NCBI GenBank assembly: GCA_023105745.1
Contig: JALGQZ010000006.1
Span: 32,937,686-33,001,685, forward strand
Direction: 5' to 3'
DNA length: 64,000 nt
Source: Austropuccinia psidii
Lineage: Eukaryota > Basidiomycota > Pucciniomycetes > Pucciniales > Sphaerophragmiaceae
Shown: one piece after another, positions 55,021 to 64,000 of the stretch
Layout of the letters: each line of letters opens with the position of its first letter
How positions within the stretch are numbered: position 1 is the stretch's first letter
Notes under the pieces: model-generated
Told to the model about the DNA's origin: nothing
What the model saw: only the letters and a program-made list of their open reading frames with translations
Databases searched by the model: none
Position numbers and translations under genes: made by a program

Positions 55021-56854
55021 TACTTATTTTACTATGAATTCCTAACCTAATTAATAATAAGAAAAAAAAAGAATTATAATAAAAAAGATATATTATAATC
55101 ATTGCATAAAATTGATCATATTATTAAGAAGTAATAATATAATATATATTTATTATAAAATTATATATTAAATTAAATATATTAATATATACATGGGTAT
55201 TTATTAACGCTATAAACAATTAATAACTGTGCAGAATATTGCTATTCAGAAATTAGTAGCAAATAATAACAATATAATTCCTAATATTAATGTTATATAT
55301 CAATATAAATACTATTTCTATTAATATTAACATTATCAGAAAAATAATGAAGAGAAGACACCATAATGAGAGAAATGAAATTTACTTTTAACTCTTAAGA
55401 TAACAATTTTGAGTTTTTTGAGGCCTAAGAATATAAATAAATATTATTTGAATTGTATTTACAATAAAAGATGGAGAGAATTCCAAATTACACTATTTTT
55501 ATGTAGACTTAGAGATCTTCAAGAGAAATAAACAAATAACCATAAAAATTTGATATAATCAAATATAAAATAGAAATTAACATAAGATAAAACTTTTGTC
55601 TTCAATAATATAAGATTTTTATATTAAATACTGAAGAAAATTTAACTTTTTTTTATTTTTTTATTTTGGTTATTTTATTTATTTTGTTTATTTCATTTGT
55701 TGCATATGAGGAGTAAAATAGAGGAATTAGGGGTCCTCTTATAGTGAAGATCCTTCCTTCTAGTAGACTGGTACTGATGGTATCCACTGGAAGTGATCAG
55801 GAAGTTGAGGTTTGCTGATGATTATAGAATTATCAAACCTTTTTATCCCATTATTATGCTATTTGTTTGAGTTATCAGTATAGCTCTGTCTTTCTGACAT
55901 AATACGCTTGGAAAATAATTGAATTTTGCTTATTATAGTATCTGTATTCATAAAATACTGATACCAATCAGTTTCATCTCTCATTCAACTATTAAGCTTA
56001 AAATGAGCTTACATTCATAAATCATAAATGATCATTCATAACATCTAGGTTTTTCCCACTAAAGTAAATCAGAGTGTGGATTCTAATAGCTTAGCATTTC
56101 CTTAATGAGCTTCCAAGAGGATCTCATTACATTATCAAAATCTATTTTTGATGATCTTGGTATAGCTCATCTTTTCTGTTGAAATTTACTATTTTGGACT
56201 TCAAACCATGATTTAATAAGGTTTTACCTTGAATTTCATAATGAAAATCACATCCTTATCCACGTACAAGCTAGTATTATATTAATATCTAATTTTTGAA
56301 GTCTGGACCATGCTTAATTGAAAGTGGTCAACAGCTATTTCTATTTTGACCAACATCCCCTCATAAGTTTGAACCTTGTTTATACCTTGCCAAATGAAGT
56401 TGATATCTTTGATTTTACAGTTATTTTGTGGTAACTTTAATTTTGAGTAAACTATTTATCATTTTCAATTCAAAGTTTATGAGCTATAGCCCATGAATAT
56501 ATTCACTGATCATAAAAGTGCATATATTCAGGTCATCTCAGTAAGTATTGGATTTACAGATAGGATATAAAATAGTAATACATGTAGTTTTTGATGTAGA
56601 ATACAATTTTCAAATGTATTTCACATTCTTATTCATTGTATTCTGAGATAATCAAGAATTTATTCTTTTTTATGGTGTTTTTACTATTTTTGAGGTTATT
56701 ATTTTAATTACAAATTTTGTAAAGTTTTTTGTGACCTTTTTGGATAAGTGGCCAAATCTCAAAGGCTCATATTCCTTACCATTATAAAAGGCTCTACCAC
56801 AATGTGATTTATCTAATTAGGTTATCATCCTTTGTCCTCCCTCTTCAATGGACC
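55021..56854. other. Very AT-rich, nothing recognised
   Basis: About 1.8 kb. Long A/T stretches such as 55050-55330 (AATATTAAT-type). No ORF or repeat family that I can support. Confidence 0.5.
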
Positions 56855-58060
56855 TGTGGGCCTTGAGGTATATTTGGAATACCCAAATAGGCCACAATTA
56901 TCTTCAAAATAAATTCTGAAGTATGCATAACCCATAAGTCATGCATATATTCAAAATTCATCCTTTTTTATTTCAGAAAAAATGAATAACTTTTTTATTG
57001 AGTAAGTAAATCCATGGATTTAAGGCCATATTTGGATTCTACACAAACTTTCACCTAGGGTAGCTCAATAGAATGAATAATCTCAAAGCAATTCTTTGAG
57101 GTGGTAATATGGAAAATAATTCAATACCACATCATCAATACCACATAAAAAATCTGTGAAAAGTTTTGTTTTTCTCAATTTCATGCCAAAAAAATGGGAA
57201 TGTGAGAACTCCCCTGTTACATATACACTGATAATAGTGTTATGCATGATTTTGGCACTTAATATTATGGTATTCCTACATGCACTTTTGGTACACCCAT
57301 AGTGGATATCTCACTTGAAGCCTGAATTTCTATTTTGATGTAAAAACCAGTCAAGGGGACAAAAGACATCAAAGAGAGCCAGGGTACCCAGCTTCTGAGC
57401 CCTCTGAGGCATGGACAGCTCCAAAGCTTGGATCCATGGCTTATCATGGCCCAATTATTAAGCTAAACCCTTTTGGAAACCTGGTTACCATGTCAAAACT
57501 TCATTATATCATAAGAAAATAGCAAATAAGCTGCTATTTTGACGTGCCAAGGAGGTAAAGAGCAACTTAGACTCCTGTAACCATGTGAATTCTTAATTTC
57601 TTTCCATGGATAATCCACAAAAGATTAATTAAAACCCTTGTTGGACTAGTATCCATTGAATTACCTCATAGCAACCAGCCATATAGTGCTATTTGCAATT
57701 CTACATAGAAATGAGGTAAAACCTTCAAAAATTCATTAAAAATACAATTATGAATGAATCTTTCTGGAGATTGCGGGAACAATTAATAGCTGTATAATTC
57801 ATCTAAAAAACCAAAAATAATTTTACTTTTATAAGTAAAATTAAAAGTTTTACTTACAGTCCATTTTTAATTATTCCACATGAAATACTGAATCTTTAAA
57901 AATTCACAGAAAATACACTCTTAGATGAAATTTCCAATAAAATTGATCAATTTGAGAAATAAATGATCATTTTGTAATAAAAGAATATTCACAGTTGTGA
58001 CTCCTTTTATTCTCAACTATAAATGGGTTTGTGGTCACCTAAAAGCTTCAAGTAAGTAAT
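56855..58060 (+). repeat. Degraded B-like LTR, second relic
   Basis: GTGGGCCTTGAGGTATATTT..AATACCCAAATAGGCCACAA aligns with the B LTR start. Later blocks again occur in the same order (ATAACTTTTTTATTGAGTAAGTAAA; TTTCACCTAGGGTAGCTC; GTGCCAAGGAGGTAAAG near 57545), and ACTATAAATGGG near 58016 could be its TATA region. The end is uncertain. A short GC-richer patch lies at 57350-57450. Confidence 0.4.
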
Positions 58061-58818
58061 TATGATAATCTTATGTGACAACAAATGATGCAATCAATAA
58101 TCCAAAACGTTTTATTGTTTTCTCACTCAATTTTCTTTCAATTTGCTTCATGGAATTCCTCTATGAGCTTTCTTAGACTTAAAAGAGGCCTCCTCTTGCT
58201 GTTTTTTCCAGATCATCACATTATTCCATTATACCTTTATTACCAACAAGTAAGTATTAGTCAAAACTATTTCTTAAGTGTTACATTCTTTCAGAATCAA
58301 TCAGAAAGACGTGAAATAACAGAAATCAACTATATACTGATGTAATCTTGTTATAAATCAATTTTGCTCCTTTAAATCCACAATTATCCATTGAATTTCT
58401 CTACCATTATCTTTTAATGAGTTCTTTGGAGTATTAGTGAGTGTTTTGATTTAATTCTGAAAGTTTTTTTCTAGTAATAGCTTTCTTAAAGGGTTACTTC
58501 TTATAATTATTCTTATTAAATATAATTATATATTAAAATAATTTTATTATTTTAATAAAGAAGATTTATTATTAAATTCTTGTTGTAATTGATTCTTGTA
58601 GACAATTACTGCTTACTGTTATAATCACTAGTAGTGTATAACAAGTAAAATAAATAAATAAACAAATAATTATTGAATTGTTGTTATAATAATTTTTATT
58701 ATTATTTTTCATAAGAACAGTCATAGTACTGTTGATTATTAGTAATATTATCAACAAGTCTCATAGACACATCCTACAGGACCTTTCTAGTCTTGAACCT
58801 CAATAATGCTTAATTTTC
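58061..58818. other. AT-rich, nothing recognised
   Basis: A stretch of 0.76 kb, including an ORF of 86 codons (58085-58345, plus) with no features beyond hydrophobic composition. Not supported as a gene. Confidence 0.4.
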
Positions 58819-59895
58819 TTATTCTTTGGGTCTTATTTCATGTCTTAACCTTCTTAATAGTTTATCAGCATTAGTTATTTACTTATAAAGTGGTCATTCA
58901 TCTTCTTGATTTGGGTTTCTGTAACTTACAAGGTATTCCCTCTCTTTTTTGTTTCTTTTGCAACTTTCTTTTCTTCTCCTTCCTCTAGAGGGGGAATTTC
59001 AAGCAGTGGTATATTCCTCAAGCAAAAGAGTTACTTAGCACTGGAACTTCAAGATTTCATTAGACCTACAGGGGAAGTTTGATGTTCTTGCATTAATTAA
59101 AATGTCATTTCTAGTTTCACAGCATGAGGGAAATATAGGGCTTTTATCATAAAAGGTGCTAAAAAGGGATCTTTCAATTTCTTTGGTCCTTCAATGTTAC
59201 TAAATTTTTATGTTGATACTAGGACTAATAAGGTGTGCTTTTCTTTTTATCCTATCTTTCTTTTTCACATTTGAAAGAATCCTGCATAAATCTATTTGTA
59301 TTATTTCTTGCTTTCTCAAGAATTATCTCAAAACTGATTTCTGTTGGATGTACATCAATGAAGTATTTTTTGAGTGTGTCATAAGGTATTCTTGGGTTCC
59401 AACCATTTTCCAACATTGCCGGTGCTCTAAAAGTAAATGAATTAATTCATGTCTTATATGCCAGCTCAAGAGCTGGTACCAGGGTATACCAATGATTGCT
59501 AAAACCATTAAGGTCTCCTAATTATAAGGCATAAGCACAGAATATTCTGCTCATGTATTCCAGATGTTGTATCATTCTCTCTTCTAGTCCATCAGTTTCA
59601 GGGTGATATTCTGTTGAGAATGATAACTTTGCTCCAAACAAGTTATGGAGATTTGTGCATAGGGGTAAAGTGAATTTGGGATCTCTATCACGTATCATAT
59701 TTTGGAATAAGAATGAATGTCTGATAGCTCCATTACATATCATTATAGCTGTTTCCATAGCTGTGTCATCTTTATGACATGGTGAGAACATTGGGGTTTT
59801 ACTATACCTATCAACTATGAGTAGGAATGCATTCAAGCTTCTGCCTCGCTTTCTCTTCCTGGAGGTAGAGCTGTTACCCAATCACCAGGGCGGAT
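58819..59895 (-). pseudogene. B-type integrase and tail relic
   Basis: Minus strand, from right to left: WVTALPPG at the edge (about 59890), [32 protein letters not shown] (Ser before the catalytic Asp is Arg), YHPETDGLEERMIQ (Ala to Glu next to the catalytic Glu), then after a stop LVPALELAYKT, LENGWNPRIPYDTLKK, a GPF-like FMIKALYFPHAVKLEM, IPPLEEGEEK and a tail YLVSYRNPNQEDEWPL ending at a TAA (58819-58821). This order matches residues about 1609-1915 of the B polyprotein plus its tail. Several stops and frameshifts. It is cut at 59895 where the GC-rich region begins; the rest of the element is missing. Confidence 0.78.
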
Positions 59896-60217
59896 CTCGC
59901 GTCAATCGTTGGCGATTGACTTCACGTCGCACCACGGTCAGTATAAAATCTTGCTTCAGTCGCGTTAGTGTCACTTTATAGTCACTGTATTTAGTGGGTC
60001 ACGTCACGTCAGCGTCAAGACAACGTCAATCGTCACATGTGTCACATGAGAATCTCACTCAAAGCCCAAACCCATTTCAACACTATGCGCAACATTCGTG
60101 TAATTTTACCTCATTGGCTTCCGCCTCCCCGACGCTTAGCATGCTTACGCACCCACACCGCCCTCCATCTGGATGAGACTCCGACACTGCCCGCCCCTCT
60201 CCGTCCTCACCACTCCT
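59896..60217. other. CpG-rich region, start of a different compositional block
   Basis: Base composition changes abruptly from AT-rich transposon sequence to CpG-rich DNA. It contains an 8-bp inverted repeat GTCAATCG / CGATTGAC (59901-59908, 59913-59920), a TATAAAA (near 59941) and several GTCACGTCA-like motifs. No ORF supported. Confidence 0.55.
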
Positions 60218-60760
60218 TATGCTTTCACACCCACGCCCCTACCATCCTTATGCTTGTGTAGTACCCTCCCGACATGCCTCCGACAACGCTTACCATCCTT
60301 ACGCTCATGTAGTGCCCTCCCGGAATGCCTCCGACACCACTTATGACCCTTACGCTTGTGTAGTGCCCTCCTGACATGCCTCCGACACAGCTTACCATCC
60401 TTACGCTTGTGTAGTGCCCTCCCGACATGCCTCTGACAATGCTTACCATCCTTACGCTCATGTAGTGCCCTCCCGACATGCCCCCGACAACGCTCACCCT
60501 CCCTCCCGACATTATCCCGACACTGCTTACCATCCTTACGCTCATGTAGTGCCCTCCTGACATGCCTCCGACAACAGTTACCCTCCCTCCCGACATTCTC
60601 CCGACACTGCTTACCATCCTTACACTCATGTAGTGCCCTCCCGACATGCCTCCAACAACAGTTACCCTCCCTCCCGACACTGCTTACCATCCTTACGCTC
60701 ATGTAGTGCCCTCCCGACATGCCTCCGACAACGCTTACCCTCCTCACGCTTCCGTATTAC
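60218..60760. repeat. 51-bp minisatellite
   Basis: About nine units of 51 bp around CCCTCCCGACATGCCTCCGA followed by CAACGCTTACCATCCTTACG and CTCATGTAGTG. Three places carry an extra piece (CTCCCTCCCGACATT.TCCCGACACTG) of about 25-33 bp. Because 51 is a multiple of 3, two minus-strand frames stay open for 151 and 176 codons; these are periodic artefacts. A single similar piece (GGCGGCATGCCTCCGTAC) recurs near 63656. Confidence 0.9.
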
Positions 60761-61296
60761 ATCCATAGTGTACAGTACGGTGGCTTGTTGGCGTACACAA
60801 TGAACGCAATTGCCGAAATATTCTGAGTGGCCTTCTCTGCCAACAGGACCTAAGGGGATATTGGTCAGTATATTCACCATGTTGTGGTTAGGGTTTAAAT
60901 CATGAGACTCAGAAATTAAAACCTAATAAGTGGACTATTTAAGACAAGAATTGTGTCTCCTGTTTCGCCGAAAAAACAATTTTATTTCATATCAATCAAA
61001 TGAACACTTTGCTTAGTCCTTACCTCATGAGCGTTGAATAGTTCAAAAGTTGACTTTAGTAGGTTTCTCACTAGTCAACTTTATTCAATGTCTCACAGGG
61101 AAGTGATTTCATTTGCATGATATGAAATAATTTGCAAAACATCGCCTCCTTCAATTTCCCGACAAATCGCATTTTGCAAATGTGATTATTTTACTTGCAC
61201 GTTTTTTCTTGAATTTGGATCTTTTTATTCAAAAATTTTCAAACAAGTTATCAATCAACTCGTCACCATCTATTTGCTAAATAAACTACCTCCGCT
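60761..61296. other. Region upstream of the four-exon gene
   Basis: Includes TATTTAAG (about 60935) as a possible TATA and a hairpin: AAAGTTGACT (61046-61055) pairs with AGTCAACTTT (61073-61082). The sequence just before the ATG (CTACCTCCGCT) is C/T-rich. Probably the old promoter; no start site can be fixed. Confidence 0.4.
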
Positions 61297-63532
61297 ATGG
61301 TCCAAACCCCGGGAAATTCAACTGAATTCAATGAATGACCAACTTCAGCCCCAGAGAGTGGAAGTGAAATCTCTGATATCGCCAGTAGTCGTGAATTAGG
61401 CATTGAAGTAGAGAGCCAGTCACATGAAGATAATCAAGATCCCCCAGTTCTTCCAGAATGTGAGTATGCATCCATCTTGAATATTTCTAATCTCCCAAAA
61501 CCTGATATTGTGTCATAGCCTTTATTTCAGGGCAGCCTCCAAGCTCTCAGAAACCAAATTTTAAAATTTATGAGAAGGAAAAGACTGTTGAACCTTGTGC
61601 ACCGACAGAAGATGATGGGCAAGATGATGTAATTTTCAGTGGGGAGGTGGAAATTATATCCAAGGAACAATTTGTCTCCAACATTGCTCAAACAATCCCA
61701 AGGCTCAAAAAAATCCAAAATGATAGTAAAATTTCTGATTATGTGCGTCAAAAGATTGCTGAAGCCATGAGCCTCCTCAAAATGGATTTGAACCGTAAGT
61801 CCATTACTAATTCAAAACAAAATTGATATCAATAGCTGCTTACAATATATGGGCAGGTGTGGAGGTGGGAGAATCTCTACCTGAAAGATCTCGAGTTGTA
61901 ATTGGATTTCCAGGCAAAGGATTAGGAAAAAGACCAAATATACATGCGACCAAAAAAACAAACAAAAAACGCCGTACCTTTGAAGCCGCAAACAATTCTC
62001 GCGATCAAGGTCAAGAAATTATCAATGTTGAAGGGGACCATATTGATAATCAACCTCCGCATACTGAACCCCCCCAATACTCAATGAAACAATCCATGAT
62101 GAAGCTCCACATACTGAAAGCCCCCCGATACCCAATGAAACAATGCATGATGCAACCCCTCCCGCCTCTCCTCGGAATATTCAAGCCTTTCAAGAAAGGG
62201 AAACAATTAAACATGATACAATGGGACGAGATATGACTGATATAATTCCCAACGCTGAGCCCGAAGTGTCATCCGCTGCGAATTTTAAAGGAATATTTTT
62301 ATCCCGCATGGAAGAGTTTGCAGGCATTTTGAATTATCATTCCAATATTTCTCAACAATCATGGAAAAGGGGGCTTGATAATATCAATAGGACTTACAAA
62401 AATAGATGGGACAATTTACCAACAAAGGATGCTCATACATTCCTTCCTGTTGGTATTAAGGTGATCAGTAACCGAGAGCTTAAAATGTCGGCCTGGCTGG
62501 AGGACCTTGAGATGGCAGGTGAGTTTTATCTTTGTGCATGATACATGATTATTGGCTGTTGACTGGTGATATAAATTGCAATATACAGGGTTAGATTTTT
62601 TTAAGCCAACCAAAACAGAAGCGTTTTTTGATCACAACATTTGGAATCTCAAATTGATGAAGGAATAAGCTAAACCTCCAGATAATCTCCCAAAATCTGA
62701 ACACTCCTTCTTCAAAATGGTTCAGAGCCTTCTTTACCCCGCCAATCCAGTTAAACATTTTTGGGCAAATGTTATTTTTGAATCCATTAGTTTGGTCTCA
62801 TACAATGTGATTGCACCCAAACCATATGTTGCACCAACATCAAATTCGACCGATCCTCTTGGACTCAAACGGGGAGCAGTTGAATACCTTGCCTCCTGCT
62901 TGAGTAAATCAAAGCAATGTGAAACCCAGCTCAGAATTGATGGTGGCAGGGCTGATAATGAGATATCCACAAAGACGCACAATAACCTGGAGGATCTAAT
63001 GGATACAGTTATCCATTTGATGATTGCGTACAACATGGTACGTGCACATACAAGGGTTGAAGTTAATGGCATCAAAGGCAAACTCACAAACTCAAAAAAA
63101 AATGAGGCCATCAAAGATCTTTTGACGTGTCACAAGAATCTCGGAATAAATCGAATTTGCTATGGTATATTAGCGGCATTCTGTGCGGCGGGGGTTCGTG
63201 GTTTGATGGTATGCTCAGATGACTGGAGAACAAGCTCAGTTAAAGGGGCTTTATCACTAATTGACATTTCCGCAAAACTTTCAGAGGGTAAAAATCTAGT
63301 GGAGCCAGTGTGGCTACGTACTAATAAGTATATATGTGATTTACTGAATAAAAGTTTCTTCTCATAAGAGTCTTTTAACCCCGCTGTACCTCTTAGATTT
63401 GAATTTGCACGATGCTTAGTATTAGACTTTGGTGATGCCTGGGTGGCGAAACGCGGTCTTGGTTCAAGTGATGAGGTCACATTGACTGTACCCAGGTCAG
63501 CTAAACTCACAACCAGGATTGACCCGTTTTAG
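61297..63532 (+). pseudogene. Four-exon gene of unknown function, broken
   Basis: Exons 61297-61459, 61531-61794, 61857-62518, 62589-63532. All three introns (71, 62, 70 bp) have GTGAGT or GTAAGT donors and AG acceptors; intron 2 has TACTAAT as branch site. Exon 1 starts MVQTPGNSTEFNE then TGA, and continues PTSAPESGSEISDIASS. Exon 2 gives DDVIFSGEVEIISKEQF and a helical end. Exon 3 is a basic patch (HATKKTNKKRRTFEA, nuclear-signal-like), a Pro-rich duplicated segment with a frameshift, then FKGIFLSRMEEFAGILNYHS. Exon 4 has TAA (62666-62668), FFKMVQSLLYPANPVKHFWA, ICYGILAAFCAAGVRGLMVC, another TAA (63365-63367) and 54 more codons to TAG. I do not recognise the family and see no catalytic motif. 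Three stops and one frameshift mark it as a pseudogene, unless assembly errors contribute. Confidence 0.7.
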
Positions 63533-64000
63533 ATTAGCTTTGTACTAGATAGATTGTAATTTAATTTTTCAAAGTGATTTATGAGCTTAATAATCATGAC
63601 TTCCTATCCTACTACTGCCCGGATGCCACAGTCTGAGTACCAATAGTAATTGTACGGCGGCATGCCTCCGTACATCATTGCAAAGACTCCGACAAGACGC
63701 AAGCTGAGTCAGGCGTTGTGCCCGCGAGTAGCACACGCGGGGCATTGCGGGAAGTCGCGTTTATCACTTCCCACCAGCCCATAATAGGCCAAATGTTCCT
63801 GTGTCTTTCAAGAGGACTAGGATAGCTAGGGATCCGCAGCACGATGCAAATTGCATTTGCGTGTGCTTGCAAGATTCCAAATGGTTGGATTGGAAAGTGA
63901 TTGCATGGGAACATCAATGTGTGAAATTGAATAATGCACTATCCACTGCAATTTTCAGGCTCAGGTATTTGAGATCGTGAATTTGCCAAGGTCAGGCGTG
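63533..64000. other. Downstream CpG-rich sequence
   Basis: About 470 bp after the pseudogene. It contains GGCGGCATGCCTCCGTAC (about 63656), related to the minisatellite, and CG-rich pieces. No gene supported; the window ends here. Confidence 0.45.

Noticed and set aside
57265..57447. 60-codon minus-strand ORF in a GC-richer patch
   Set aside because: It lies inside a degraded LTR-like region and has no recognisable domain.
60037..60261. Short plus-strand ORFs in the CpG-rich region
   Set aside because: Composition-driven, run into the minisatellite and show no conserved features.
60217..60747. Minus-strand ORFs of 151 and 176 codons with repeated HVGRALHERKDGK
   Set aside because: They come from a 51-bp minisatellite whose period is a multiple of three; no non-repetitive coding part and no conserved start.
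62143..62541. Separate 132-codon gene
   Set aside because: It is the frameshifted second half of exon 3 plus a few intron codons of the four-exon pseudogene; the exon ends at a GTGAGT donor at 62519.

Overview
The window is a stretch of nested, mostly decayed LTR retrotransposons from a eukaryote with GT-AG introns. It is almost certainly a rust fungus (Pucciniales). I recognise the Ty3/Gypsy gag-pol families as those that crowd rust genomes, Austropuccinia psidii in particular; that placement rests on recall of protein families, not on a search. Nothing bacterial is present and I found no intact host gene.

Left block (1-26389). A three-level nest: element C (minus strand, 15856-23061, truncated) was interrupted by element A (plus strand, 1-721 and 10811-15855), and A was interrupted by element B (722-10810). 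B is complete: 1834-bp LTRs at 722-2555 and 8977-10810 that look about 99.5 percent identical, a perfect TTGAT target duplication, primer binding site, polypurine tract and a 1915-codon gag-pol frame. A and C belong to a second family with LTRs of about 1.4 kb (TGTCAGCC...TGACA). A solo B-type LTR lies at 23776-25565.

Middle block (26390-52044). Element D (26390-48523) is a large Gypsy derivative. It keeps gag and an aspartic protease, shows no reverse transcriptase or integrase core, and carries two related proteins of unknown function (X1, X2), tandem repeats and a relic of an integrase tail. Its 3' LTR holds a 625-bp tandem duplication and was interrupted by element E (38767-48324; TSD CTCTA), a chromodomain Gypsy element with several disabling lesions. 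Two solo LTRs with perfect target duplications follow (48623-50062, TATAA; 50237-52044, ATTTT).

Right block (52045-64000). Very AT-rich old relics (a Ty1/Copia gag, degraded B-like LTR ends, a B-type integrase tail) end at a sharp composition change near 59.89 kb. Beyond it is a CpG-rich region with a 51-bp minisatellite (60218-60760) and a four-exon gene of unknown function (61297-63532), broken by three stop codons and one frameshift.

The most interesting signal is an overlapping-gene arrangement shared by families B and C. A predicted intron of 64 or 68 bp carries the ATG of the gag-pol frame just before its acceptor. Splicing removes that ATG and joins an upstream exon to a different, overlapping frame. 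In both elements that upstream exon begins with TG right after an acceptor, so its own start codon may be assembled by an earlier splice. Element E shows a 14-nt complementarity that suggests Tf1-like self-priming.
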